A stretch of 64,000 bases of DNA, taken from contig CP137682.1 in NCBI GenBank assembly GCA_037976565.1, positions 5,082,827 to 5,146,826 of the forward strand, in the 5' to 3' direction. The notes beneath the pieces are model-generated. The model ran no database searches, was not told the DNA's origin, and saw nothing but the letters and a program-made list of their open reading frames with translations. The translations under genes and the position numbers were made by a program. Source of the DNA: Mesocentrotus franciscanus. Lineage: Eukaryota; Echinodermata; Echinoidea; Camarodonta; Strongylocentrotidae. The number at the start of each line of letters is the position of its first letter. Positions within the stretch are counted from its first letter, which is position 1. Shown here piece after piece: positions 11,460 through 31,884 of the stretch.

Positions 11460-11462
11460 CAT
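11460..11462 (-). CDS. NAA38: Candidate NAA38 start codon at an exon edge
   Basis: On the minus strand an ATG is followed directly by gtatgt, a good donor. Joining this ATG in phase 0 to the exon at 10519 would give an N terminus [10 protein letters not shown]. The next upstream option is the internal Met in the same exon (STSMNGG). This is a prediction from splice signals only. Confidence 0.35.
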
Positions 11463-12868
11463 ATCGTAAAAAAGGGGAAGGATAGATCAATGAACGGCGC
11501 AAAATCACCTTTCCTTCACAAATCTGACTTTGGTCTGTGGTTCAGCAGATATGTGTTTGATGCATCGACGTTAGAGGGCGGACATCCTGAGCGTATTTGT
11601 ACCACCGAACTACATGCAGCCTGGAATGGCACCATTCCTAGTGTTTGCGCAAATTTCAATACCATATGTAGAACTGTCGCGTATATAGGCCTACCGCGTT
11701 TTTGCAAAGTGTGTTGCCGTCTTGTTTGAGGGATGACCATAGAGTTACAAGGGGGAAAAGTATAACATGTAAAAGGGATATTATGAATGATAGGAAAACA
11801 TAGACTACATGGAGCTAGAAAATGGACCGTTTTCATTATACATACGTATCCCTTATTCATAATATAATAGAGAATTATACATAAATCTGTAAAAAAAATC
11901 TATAATTAACGTGAATTTGCGAACAGGTAGTGGAATATATACAGTACTATACAGTACAAATAAGTATTGAAGCATCCTCCCCTATCAAATGCAAGGGTAA
12001 TAGAGAGAGAGAGAGAGAGAGAGAGAGTGAGAGAGAGAGGGGGGACTCGGAGGGGGAGGCGATCGAGATACTGGAGAGAGAGAGAGAGAGAGAGTATTAG
12101 GAATCCCCCAGGCCACCCTCTCATATATTCCCAATTTAACAAAAAAGAAGAAATAAACGCCTCAGGTCTATATCTCACGGCATGCAGCCATTAGCCGATT
12201 CAGAAAAGGCACAGGGGGCACGTGCCCCCGGCCAAAAAAAGGAAAAGGAGAAAAAGGAGGGGGAAAGAAAAAGGAGAGGAAAAAGAAAAAAAAGGAAGAG
12301 AAAAAGAAGAAAAGAGGAAGAAAGAAAAGGGGAGAGGAGAAAAAGGAGGGGAAAGGGGAAGAGAGCGGAGAGAAAAGGCGGAAAAAGAAGAAAAGCGAAA
12401 AGACGGAGGAGAGAAAAGGGGGAAAAGGAGAATAATGAGATGAGGGAAAAGAAACAAAGGGGGATGATATTATAAGAAGGTGTTTTTTTACCGGGTAAGG
12501 GGGGGGGGCATGCAATTTTAAGTCGAACATGACTATAATACCAAAGATTTTATCTTCTAATTTTTTTAACTTCTAACTTCTAACTTCTAACTTAGTCTTG
12601 AATTAATTTTCCGATATACCTATTCTAAGTGCTCTTTCAGCATGCAGATGATCCCCGCCATTAATCCTGCCACAGTTGCTGGTTTCATTGTCATATTATT
12701 TTCTGTCATTCCTGTGGCCGCGAAGAGCCTACCACAAAGTTTCTATCCGTTTCGCAAGCACTTTTTTTCCATCGCCTACATGACATTGTAATGCTTATAG
12801 AGTGGTGAAGTGTGACGTCATCAAAAAATAGATTTTTATGACGTCACAGCTCAGTTTGCAAAAGATCC
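11463..12868. other. Intergenic between NAA38 and PPIH with GA-rich repeats
   Basis: It contains (GA)n tracts (12001-12040 and 12073-12093) and a 250-bp purine-rich block (12230-12480). The block is preceded by the palindromic word GGGGGCACGTGCCCCC near 12212, which resembles the insides of the hAT MITEs here. Long open frames in the purine block encode only K/R/E or, on the other strand, F/S/L/P and are artefacts. Confidence 0.7.
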
Positions 12869-13618
12869 CAGTAGCGGATCTATGGGGGGATGGGGAGGGG
12901 TTAGGGGGTTTAACCCCCTTGGGCTGCCAAGTGAAAATGTGATGTGAATAGAAAAACGCCATTATGTGTCCAAACCCACACAGTATCCGCATCGTCATCG
13001 GGTCAAACCCCCCTTAAACTGTTACTTGATTTAAAAAGACGTTATGCCCTGCTTTTTATGGTTTCCATTGTGTTAGTAGATGCCAGGAAAATATCACTTA
13101 CGGGGGTTCAAAATAGCCCCACCCCAAAAAAAAAAAAAAAAAAATCGCCTCGCCGCTACGCGGCTCGGACTTCGCGGCTCGTGGACGATGCTCCGCATCG
13201 TCATTGGGTCGAACCCCCCTTAAACTGTTACTTGATTTAAAAAGACGTTATCATACACTGCTTGTTATGGTCTCCATTGTGTTGGTATATAGATGCCAGG
13301 AAAACATCACTTACGGGGGTTCAAAATAGCACCCCAAAAAATCGCCTCGACGCTATACGCGGCTCGTGGACAATGCTCTGCATCGTCTTTGGGTCAACCC
13401 CCCTTAAACTGTTACTTGATTTAAAAAGACGTAATTATCATGCACTGCTTTTTATGGTCTCCATTAATGTGTCAGTAGATGCCAGGAAAACATCACTTAC
13501 GGGGGTTCAAAATAGCAACAACAAAAATCGCCTCGCCGCTTCGCGGATCGTGGACGATGCTCCGTGTCGTCATTGGGTCAACCCCTTAGCAAAAAGCTAG
13601 ATCCCATCGTCCGCCCCT
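12869..13618. mobile_element. Probable hAT-type element with three internal tandem units
   Basis: It starts CAGTAGCGGATCTATGG and ends CCATCGTCCGCCCCTG, a plausible hAT-like inverted end pair, but flanks share only gatcc, so the boundaries are tentative. Inside, a unit of about 190-240 bp (core GATGCCAGGAAAACATCACT ... CCTTAAACTGTTACTTG) is repeated three times (near 13021, 13201 and 13400). Confidence 0.5.
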
Positions 13619-13727
13619 GGATCCCTACTCTTTGAGGGGGTAGGAGAAAGCAATTTTAAGTCATATTACTCCAGAAAGTGCCTGAAAATGCACCTAATGT
13701 GGTACGTTCTAAAATTGCAAATGCTTC

Positions 13728-13881
13728 CTACTCAGGGAGGGGCTTCTGACCCCCTCCCAGACCCACCCCCTCTTGGTCGCTCCGCTCCCTCGCCGCTGAC
13801 GCCTCGCTCCATCGTTTTTCATATATTTCACCCCATGCGATTCTGTGCCCCCCTGGTAAGAAATTCCTGGATCCGCCACTG
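13728..13881. mobile_element. hAT MITE fragment
   Basis: The right end CCTGGATCCGCCACTG (to 13881) is the same as that of the MITE at 434-720. The matching left end and target duplication could not be placed, so this is a partial or rearranged copy. The interior is C-rich. Confidence 0.5.
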
Positions 13882-14688
13882 ACTTGAAATAAGTACAAAT
13901 GTCTTGTGGCAACTGATTCCAGGCATCCGTAAGGTATATCATGCGCAAGTGACGATCGACCCCCGCCCCCATGAACTCTTGTTTTTTTTTAGGAACAACA
14001 AACCATTTAAAATTTGACGATCTTTAAATGTCTGGGAGGAATATAGGCGTCAATAAATGAACATTGTACTATATAAACTGCCCGAGGCTCCAGTTGGTGC
14101 CCCTGGCAGCAAATTTTGCCATACAATTAAAGCATGGACCTATGCACAATTAGGCACCTGAAATGTGATGAAATTCCCCCATCCCATTCCTTGATCTGGC
14201 TCCTCTGTCTCTGCATGGGTCATCCGTCCCGCAAATCCACCGGTGATTTCGTATGATATTTTAATGATTATGATCCAAGTCCATATAATAGGGGGATGAA
14301 TTCTTTTTTAAATAGAAAGAAACCGATGTTTAACACTGACATCAGCAAAGCATAGGGGTCAATGCTGCTATGTGTGATGTTTAACACCTCCTGGCTCCTG
14401 CACATTTTCCTGAAAAAGGACAGCAGAATTTTGAGTGGTGGAAAAAAAAACAACTAGACGGTCTAGACCTACTGAACATTTTTGGATAGTGATATGACAG
14501 AGAGTACCAATATGGCGGTCTCTTTCGCCTGCGAGAATATAATCAGCACAGTATCACTTGATATTATGTGACATATATTTCAGTGGATCGTACACATGCA
14601 TTCCTCACACGTAAAAAACTAAAACTAAAACGATTCAACTAAGAACGTCCTCTTTTCTCGGCCTGTAGTTCAGTTCTAACAGTTGAAA
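13882..14688. other. Upstream region of PPIH
   Basis: No gene or transposon is evident. The last 180 bases should hold the PPIH promoter and 5' UTR. Confidence 0.5.
14508..14520 (+). promoter_or_regulatory. Candidate YY1-type site upstream of PPIH
   Basis: CAATATGGCGGTC resembles the AAnATGGCGGC element bound by YY1 near the start sites of many metazoan housekeeping genes. It lies about 170 bases before the PPIH start codon on the same strand. Function is inferred from motif and position only. Confidence 0.4.
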
Positions 14689-24103
<9,415 letters not shown>

Positions 24104-24547
24104 GGATCGGCTCATCTCAAAGACTGTTTTATAAGTTCCTTAGAGACCTCTCTGCTCTCCATGTGAGGGCTGCAAGACTTTGTACATGTTCCATAAATGG
24201 GGATATGTAGAGGATAAATCCAGATGGCATGAACACAAAAGAGTAGTCATCGGGATACAGATCAGGCACCCAGGTTCTTACTCAACTACCCACCAACCTT
24301 CAACCTTTTATGATGTCCCAAAGTTCGTACTACAAGAGAGTGGGTTGGTTGCTGATAGGCCTAATCCATTCTAGAACACCCAAAAATAATGTCCTGATGA
24401 TAAATTGATAATCATGATATGTACATGTACCGTACTTCAATTGTTTGTTGCATGTGCCTGTGACAATTGATCTGCGGTCAAAATCTCACACAGATTGAAT
24501 TTCTAGTTTAACCATTGACCCAACACTTATGCCTGACCCGAACTCTA
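24104..24547 (+). other. Start of PPIH 3' UTR or downstream region
   Basis: No clear AATAAA was found close to the stop codon. A later AATAAA-containing word (GTAAATAAATTTTT near 25859) could be the polyadenylation signal if the 3' UTR is long, but intervening transposon sequence makes this uncertain. Confidence 0.35.
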
Positions 24548-24637
24548 ACCTGGAACCTAACCTGGAACCTAATCTGGAACCTAACCTGGAACCTAACCTG
24601 GAACCTAACCTGGAACCTAACCTGGAACCTAACCCCA
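24538..24637 (+). repeat. 12-bp tandem repeat (CCTAACCTGGAA)n
   Basis: About eight units of a 12-mer, in register and nearly perfect, 440 bases after the PPIH stop. It creates a short artefactual LTWN-repeat frame. Confidence 0.9.
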
Positions 24638-24878
24638 ACCAAAGCCCATATCGTCTGTTGTTCAGATCCAGAAGGGTATTTACTCTGTGTTAAGGTATAT
24701 GGGTTAAGGCCCTTCTGGCTCCAAAACAGACAATATCTTTGACGAAATATAGATGATCAGTGTATGGTCTGACACAATACGCAAAGCAGCGTCATCATAT
24801 GGATCAAACTCCAGACTGCCACCTTGTTACCCTGGTACATAGTACCCTGAACTTGTGACAAAACTCAGATGTATTTTT

Positions 24879-25484
24879 ATGCCTCCGCTACAAAGTAGCC
24901 AGAGGCATTATGTTTTCTGGTTGTCCGTCCGTCTGTTCTGTCCTTACGTCCGGTTCTCGTGATCGCGTTATCTTAAGAACCGATTGATGGATTACCGCCA
25001 AACTTGGGTCATGCATGTATCTTGCAGAGCCAATGAACTGATTAGATTTTGGGGTCATGAGGTCAAAGGTCACAGGGTTCATTATGTATGCAAAAATAGC
25101 TTGTGATCGCATTATCTTGAGAACCGATAGACAGATTACCATATCAAACTCAAGACATGTTTATGTATCATGCAGAACCGATGAACTGATTAGATTTTAG
25201 GGTCATGAGGTCAAAGGTCATGGGGCTCATTATGTATGCATATAAATGCTTGTGAACGCATTATAATTAGAACCGACAGATGGATTACTATCAAACTCAG
25301 GATAGAAATTTACCTTGCAGAGCTATGTATATGAAAAATAGCTTGTTATCAAGGTATTCTGAGAACCCGTTAATGAATTACTATCAAACTTTTAAATATT
25401 AAAAATTGCTTCCATTTTGGTTTGTAAAATCGCTCTATGGCAGAGGCATCATTTTCGACTGCACGGAGTCGAAGTTCCATCTAG
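24879..25484. mobile_element. Hairpin-headed repeat with internal tandem modules, family ATGCCTCCGC (copy 1)
   Basis: Starts with a hairpin (ATGCCTCCGCTAC ... GTAGCCAGAGGCAT), then TCTGGTTGTCCGTCCGTC, then about three diverged modules of roughly 120-145 bp with GAACCGATTGATGGATTACC and AGGTCAAAGGTCA. Ends GAAGTTCCATCTAG. The longer copy at 53783-54882 has identical boundaries. Confidence 0.8.
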
Positions 25485-26286
25485 TTTATTTAGTTATTCA
25501 TTTACCACTTGTGGGATAGGACACCCTCATCAGCACAAGTGCCATTTTTCATAGGGGTTCACTAGCAGTCCACTATTTGTTTCAATAGGCCTCATTCAGA
25601 TATGACATGGCAAAACGGCGGTGTTTTTTTTATTTATGACGATGTAAAGAGTACTAAGCGTCACATTTCTGTATGTTATAACACAGAGCTCGGTGAATAC
25701 GTGCAGGGCCTTTGTTGCACAGTTGATATCTGATATCGACGAAAGCCTGTTAAGAGCTAAAACTGACCTCTACATAATTAGTAGTGACCTGTCATGGTTG
25801 GCCTTTTTTTATTTAGCAACATTCCTAAGGCAAGTTAAATTTCACTGTACATTTGTATGTAAATAAATTTTTCTCTTTTGAAATGGTGAGCCTCATGTAT
25901 TGAGAGTTTTGTAAATGACAGAGTTTAAAAGCAGGGTATTTTACCGACATTGCTACCATTGTTGTAATGTATTTTCAATTGCGCCATCTTTCGGTCAAGG
26001 TGTACATAGAGCGATTTCCAGTTCCTTTACCCAAGCATCATCAGGCGCGTGTCATTCATTGTGGGATATGGCCGTTGACACATCGGGACATTGTGAGCAG
26101 CAGATAGCACTTTACTTTTAATCTGAAGTAGTGTCAGTGGAATACCCTGCCTTTAAGATGTAGGAAAGGGAAGGACAGTTGTTAGGGAGAGTGAGAGTTC
26201 AGGGCAGCTTTTTTTTTTTAATGAAGAAATAAAAATGGAAGAAAAAAAATGTCATCCAGTTGAAACATGCAACTCACATTTCTTGG
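25485..26286. other. Intergenic, nothing recognised
   Basis: No transposon ends, arrays or exons seen. Confidence 0.45.
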
Positions 26287-26878
26287 GACATTTACAAACT
26301 TGATACTTCTGATTGTTCTGTGAGACACTGCACAGGGGAATAAGATAAGGGCCATAGAATGCAAGGGGAGACAGGTCATGGAAACAAATGATTGCAATGA
26401 AATCCAACTTGCAAACACACATATACATGTACATATATGAATACAGTGATAGAGTGAGAGGAGTCAAGACTAAAAGAAAGGAAACTTTACAATGAAATGA
26501 TACTAAATAGTGTTTTTCTGATATGTGAAGGGGTGATCGATAGAAAGAGGGGACAGAGGTAGAGAGATAGAATGGTGAGGTGGACATTTACAAACTTGAT
26601 ACTTCTGATTGTTCTGTGAGACACTGCACAGGGGAATAAGATAAGGGCCATAGAATGCAAGGGGAGACAGGTCATGGAAACAAATGATTGCAATGAAATC
26701 CAACTTGCAAACACACATATACATGTACATATATGAATACAGTGATAGAGTGAGAGGAGTCAAGACTAAAAGAAAGGAAACTTTACAATGAAATGATACT
26801 AAATAGTGTTTTTCTGATATGTGAAGGGGTGATCGATAGAAAGAGGGGACAGAGGTAGAGAGATAGAATGGTGAGGTG
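26287..26878. repeat. Perfect tandem duplication of about 296 bp
   Basis: 26287-26582 and 26583-26878 read the same base for base as far as I can follow, including a CATATACATGTACATATATG palindromic stretch. The same open frames therefore occur twice on the minus strand. The identity implies a very recent duplication or an assembly artefact. Confidence 0.92.
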
Positions 26879-27031
26879 GACACAACGGAAATGAGGGAAT
26901 TTGTTTATATATGAAAAGTTGTCGAAAAAGTGATAACAGTTTGGGGGATAAAAAAAAAATGAGAGCAGCACGAGGTCCAACAAAAGAGGAGAGCAGTATG
27001 GATATTGTGAAGTACAGATATTGACAAAGAT

Positions 27032-27766
27032 TTAACCCTCTTTTAACCAGGGTCAATTTGACCCCCCTGTAGTAATTTAGCGACTACTCCGGAACCACGG
27101 CAGATGTAAAGTTTTCCTTTCATGACTTTTTTCTTTCGAGTCTTACGCATCTTTAAAAAACTTTTTTTTGAAAATCGGACGTATAGTTACAAAGTCACGA
27201 GACCTTTTGTCTTTGCATGTCAGCCTGAAAATCGCTCATTTTTGTGATTTGTGTACAAAACATATGGAAATATAATTTTTCCTAAAAAGAGATAAAACAT
27301 TGGTTATTTGGTCTTGTTTAAAGTTTAAGTGTTTGTTTTGGGGTCAAAATAGTTGAATTGTAGTTAAAAATGAAAAAAAAAAAAAAAAAACAATAAAATA
27401 CATAAGTTAAAAAAACAATGAAATACATAAGAAATTATCAAAACAAGAAATAACAAGGAATAACCTGGCTCTTCCAATTTTTTTTTTGTATTATTTTCAA
27501 ATGGTCTAACGAATATATGTAGTGAAAAGAATGCTTAAATATGTAGTGAAAAAGAATGCTTAAATATGAAGAATATATGATTTATGGGTAAAAATGTGAA
27601 TTTTATTACCTTATTTGCATAAGTTATCATAAATATGCAAAGGAGTGAATTTTTCAAAAAATTGAAATTACCATAGTATTCTATACACTTCACCGAGATC
27701 TTAGGGGGGATCAAATTGACCCCGGTAAAAACCTGGTCTGAAATAGCCCGGTTAAAATAGGGTTAA
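27032..27766. mobile_element. piggyBac-like MITE with TTAA-CCCT ends (copy 1, uninterrupted)
   Basis: Starts TTAACCCTCTTTTAACC and ends GGTTAAAATAGGGTTAA: inverted ends bounded by TTAA and opening with CCC, as in piggyBac elements. Non-coding. A second copy at 53669-55502 carries a 1.1-kb insertion, so this one shows the empty site. Confidence 0.82.
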
Positions 27767-28106
27767 AAAGAAACAGTTCTGTGAATGAAAGAGATTTTTG
27801 TGTTTGCCTGCCTAATAATTCTGGCTGAAACTTTAGTTAGCATGCATGTGGGCTTTTATCCTGTGATGACCAACCTTTAAATATTCCTTCCATTCCTTCA
27901 TATGCTCACCTCTCTCTCCCTCCCTGACATTGTCCCCATCTGTATCTCTTAGCTTTTCTTTCTGTCTCGCTCTCTCTCGCTCGCTCTCTCTCTCCAACAC
28001 ACACTTTCTGCACCCCTTTCTTCCACAAGGTTGCCGTTTGCTCTATCCCATCTACAGTACTACAGTACATGTACTTCACCAGCACAAGAATACTTGGATT
28101 CACTCC
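27767..28106. other. Intergenic with CT tract
   Basis: Contains (CT)n-rich sequence at 27910-27995. Open frames here are low-complexity. Confidence 0.5.
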
Positions 28107-28566
28107 TTAAAGGGAACCAAAACCTTCATCCTAAGTTACCTTTATTGTAAAGTTTAAACGATTTGAATAAGATTAGTGAAAAATTGAATTTGTGGACAAC
28201 TCTCCATGCCTTCTGATCACGGAATTTCACAATTCTTTCATTTTCTTCGTATTCATTTGTGTTCAATATCCGAATTCATAAAAAGTAGAAAATTATTTCT
28301 GCATTCTATATCTTGTTTTCAGGGGAGTAGATTATCTCAATCACAAGAAAGAAGGAAAAACATGAAATTCCATGATCAGAAGGCATGGAGAGTTGTCCAC
28401 AAATGATGCCATCAAATTAAATATCGCCCTCTGGTGACAAGTTATTTCTTTAGCTTTAACTTCCTTATACCTTGCCTGATTTTGTTCAATTTCTCACTAA
28501 TCTTATTCAAATCGTTTAAACTTTACAATAAAGGTATCTTAGGATGAAGGTTTTGGTTCCCTTTAA
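28107..28566. mobile_element. TTAA-bounded fold-back MITE (family TTAA-3)
   Basis: Starts TTAAAGGGAACCAAAACC and ends GGTTTTGGTTCCCTTTAA. The arms match over most of the 460-bp length (for example TGTGGACAACTCTCCATGCC against its complement near 28384), so the single strand would fold into one long hairpin. Confidence 0.9.
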
Positions 28567-29214
28567 TATGTATTTGTACTGTAAACCCAGAAACTATTGC
28601 AACAGTAACACGAAACTTTCATAATTTGTATTACCAGTAAACGAAAACGATTTTCACAAGAAAAGTAACAACAACAGTAACACGAAACTTTCATAATTTG
28701 TATTACCAGTAAACGAAAACGATTTTCACAAGAAAATATCTCAAAATGCGAAAATTCGTTATTGTATCAGTAACCAAATGTGATTAAACTAATTCACGGT
28801 ATGTAACAATCGCAAATCTGAACCACTCCTGAAATTCGCAAACATTTCACACACGAAAAAGTCTCTGGTTTTGCAGTAATGAACCCACCTCAATCTTATG
28901 CTCATCCGTTCTCCTTCCACAATTAAGACACACCTTTCCAAGAAAATCAACCAACCATATTGTACACACATCCTCTTGCATTGAACAGACTCTCCAATGA
29001 AGTTTTATTATAATTTCTGTATGAAGTGAAAGGCAATGATAATGCATGGACAGATTTCTTTCTTTTTCACCAACACAGAAACACTCTGTCAAGGGTAAAT
29101 TTACCTTTCATATCAACTCACATTCCTTGATTTCACTACACATACTCTCACTTTAATCTATTCCACAAACTAGGGCAGCAAAGATGTGCCCCAATGTATC
29201 ACAAAGACTGGCTG
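28567..29214. other. Intergenic with a short tandem duplication
   Basis: A segment of about 70 bases (AACAGTAACACGAAACTTTC ... TTTTCACAAGAAAA) is repeated in tandem at 28600-28735. Nothing else recognised. Confidence 0.55.
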
Positions 29215-29652
29215 TCTGTGCAGTTAAGCAAAGACACCATCCATCAATCACAATATATATCTTCTGCATCATCCCTTTCTCTTTAAAGGAATCAAGTCAC
29301 ACCATTCAAGACACCATTCATCAATCACAATATATATCTTCTGTAGCATCCCTTTCTCTTTAAAGGAATCAAGTCCCACCATTCAAGACACCATCCATCA
29401 ATCACAATATATATCTTCTGTAGCATCCATTTTCTCTTTAAAGGAATCAAGTCCCACCATTCAAGACACCATCCATCAATCACAATATATATCTTCTGTA
29501 GCATCTATTTTCTCTTTAAAGGAATCAAGTCCCACCATTCAAGACACCCATCCATCAATCACAATATATATCTTCTGCATCATCCCTTTCTCTTTAAATG
29601 AATCAAGTCCCACCATTCAAGACACCATCCATCAATCACAATATATATCTTC
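29215..29652. repeat. 78-bp satellite array, left part
   Basis: About five units (core ACACCATCCATCAATCACAA ... ATCTTCTGTAGCATCC ... TTTAAAGGAATCAAGTCCCA). The array stops inside a unit where a hAT element is inserted and continues at 31885. Confidence 0.93.
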
Positions 29653-30299
29653 CATGGGTGTCGATCACGGGGAGGATGGGGATATATCCCCCAATATTTC
29701 AGGTGGGGGATGGCCTGTACAATCATCCCCCCCCCAATAATTCACCATAAAAAAATAAAAAAAATGAAGAGAAAAATTAATGATGAGAGCCAGATGAGAG
29801 TAGTTAATGGTTATTACTCGCAAGATGACCATCAATATACACATTTTGCTATCTCATTTTCATAATACATACATAATATAAATAGAAAACAATTTAAATG
29901 AGACAACCGTTTATGAGAAAAGAATAAATTAAATTCTCGCTCATACGGCTTCATCAGGAATTGATGAATTTATTCAATTTATTCAATCAACAGCATCATA
30001 GAAATGCAGTGCGCCAAATGCAAAGCCGCAGCGTTAAAAAGCAACGAGCTAAATGTTAAGCGCGAAGCGCAAAAGTGCAAAAAAGAAGTAGAGAGTGGGA
30101 GAGTTATAAGATAGTTCACTAGTTGTTATGTTGTTTCCGTTCACCCCTTTTAAAATTCACGTCATTGTATCTTTATTTCTTTTTTCACTCATTTTATTTC
30201 CTGGTATTTCCTAAAACATTTTTCAAAACGCGCTAGGAGTTTACAGTCGTGTATTTGTTTAACTCTTTTAATATCACATGACTTTTGGCCAGTTCAATC

Positions 30300-30570
30300 C
30301 AGTGGCGGATCCAGGGGGGTCCCCTAGAAAAAAAAACAGGTAAAAACACCCTTTTTTGAAAAAAGAGTTGGGCCCTCCTGGCGCCCAAGGGGGCTGGCGG
30401 TGAAAAAAAAATAACCCTTCCTGTAGGGAAATTTTTTTTCGGGTGCCAAAAAAATTGTGCTCACTACCCTGGCGCCCAAGGGGGGGGGGGTGGTGGTGGA
30501 AAAAAAATTACCCTTCCTGGAGGGGAAAAAAATTTTCGGGTGCCAAAATTTTTTTTTTGTTGCTCACTAG
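30300..30570. mobile_element. hAT MITE fragment nested in the larger hAT
   Basis: CAGTGGCGGATCCAGGGGGG at 30300 is the same end as in the MITEs at 434 and 5543. The body is G runs and A/T runs with an internal duplication (TGGCGCCCAAGGGGG twice). No right end identified. Confidence 0.55.
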
Positions 30571-30770
30571 TTTTGTTTATAACACCTTTCCAATAATAAT
30601 GCACCTTCTAAGACTGGTTATAGTTTTTGAGAAAAAAAATAGTGCTCTGGTCAGGGCCTTAGGGGAATATTATGCTTATATTTTAGAGCGTATCTGGTAT
30701 GATAAGTATATCTGGGTGAAGAAGGAGATAATGGAAGTTTGTTGTTTGGTAGTTGAAACGTAAGTTTTAT

Positions 30771-30870
30771 ATTATGTTTTTATATATATGTTTTTAAGCG
30801 CTTTGAGCATTTAATTAAAATGGATAATGGCGCTATATAAATCTGTATTATTATTATTATTATTATTATT
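30771..30870 (+). mobile_element. SINE tail with (ATT)n
   Basis: GCGCTATATAAATCTGTATTATTATT is a short SINE 3' end of the same kind as that at 31325-31374, without a recognisable head. Confidence 0.5.
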
Positions 30871-31022
30871 AAGAAACAGACAGTTTGTATGAGATCAGGA
30901 GTGGAAATTTTCTGTCATTTTGAGAACCACATTTTGCATCAGTGATATTCTGTTTCATTGAACCGAGTTTCCCGCCGAGAGGATTCAGTTGGTTTAATTA
31001 AAGAAGGAAGAGAGTCAAATGA

Positions 31023-31374
31023 GTGTCGTAGCCGAGTGGTTTAAGGCGCTTGACTGGAGATGCGAAGGTCGAGGGTTCGAATCCCGACACGGCACTAATA
31101 TCCTTTGGCAAGATATTAACCTGCACTTGCTACTCTCCACCCAGGTGTTAAATGGGTACCCGGTAGGATGCGACCGTCATTGTTGGTCAAACAGTTTTAG
31201 AGCGTCAAGTAACGCCTGGCTGGAATGCTCCCCAGGGAGTGGAGATTGTGCACACAGTGTGTGCGGGCAAGCACTGAATCCAATGACCGGGGTAATAGTA
31301 TATATCTGTAAAGCGCTTAGAGACATTGTATTAAGCGCTATATAAAAGCTGAATATTATTATTATTATTATTAT
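31023..31374 (+). mobile_element. tRNA-derived SINE, full length
   Basis: The head is tRNA-like: GTGTCG pairs with CGACAC, with A box TAGCCGAGTGG and B box GGTTCGAATCC (internal RNA polymerase III promoter). The body runs to GCGCTATATAAAAGCTG followed by (ATT)n. The head resembles a class II (Ser/Leu-type) tRNA, but no proper anticodon loop is seen. Transcribed, if at all, as SINE RNA. Confidence 0.85.
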
Positions 31375-31884
31375 GAAGAACCAAAAGCAATATGTTTTTC
31401 ATTTACTAATGAGAACTATATTTTTTTGAGATCTCCTTACACAGAATATTGGAATGAGTTTTTCACGATGAATGTTGTTTGGAGACATCAATATTCATAA
31501 AATGTATGTTTCTATCACCAGGAAATAAAGAATTTTCTGTCTACATGAACCTTTCCTGGTTGCTTATTAATGCATTTGCCCACTGGTAACATTATACTTT
31601 CACAAGTTGATATCCCTCACCATTGGATTTTTTTTTGTAATGTCTAAATTTCGTTTAAAAATAGATGATATCAGTCTGGTAGGCCTACACTGCAGGCAAG
31701 AGTCAGGACTAACATTTAGCATGTTATTCATTTTATTACCACTCTTATATTCTCTGAAATGTTATCTTTATTAACTTTTGGGGTGCAACCTGCCACACGC
31801 TTCTAAAGGGGGTTGCTTTGATCCATTGCCGAAAATATTTTGGCACCTATCATCCCAAACCACGGATACAAATCGACACCCCTG

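Larger units (their letters stand above)
29653..31884. mobile_element. 2.2-kb hAT element inserted in the satellite, perfect 8-bp target duplication
   Basis: Left end CATGGGTGTCGAT and right end ATCGACACCCCTG are inverted matches of the hAT CA...TG type. atatcttc occurs on both sides (29645-29652 and 31885-31892), and the satellite unit resumes exactly after it. The 2232-bp interior has no transposase. It includes hAT-MITE-like sequence at 30300-30570 and a SINE at 31023-31374, so it is non-autonomous or gutted and carries nested inserts. Confidence 0.88.

Noticed and set aside
31023..31095. tRNA gene candidate
   Set aside because: The A and B boxes and a 6-bp acceptor-like pairing are present, but no proper anticodon arm is seen, and the sequence continues into a SINE body with an (ATT)n tail.
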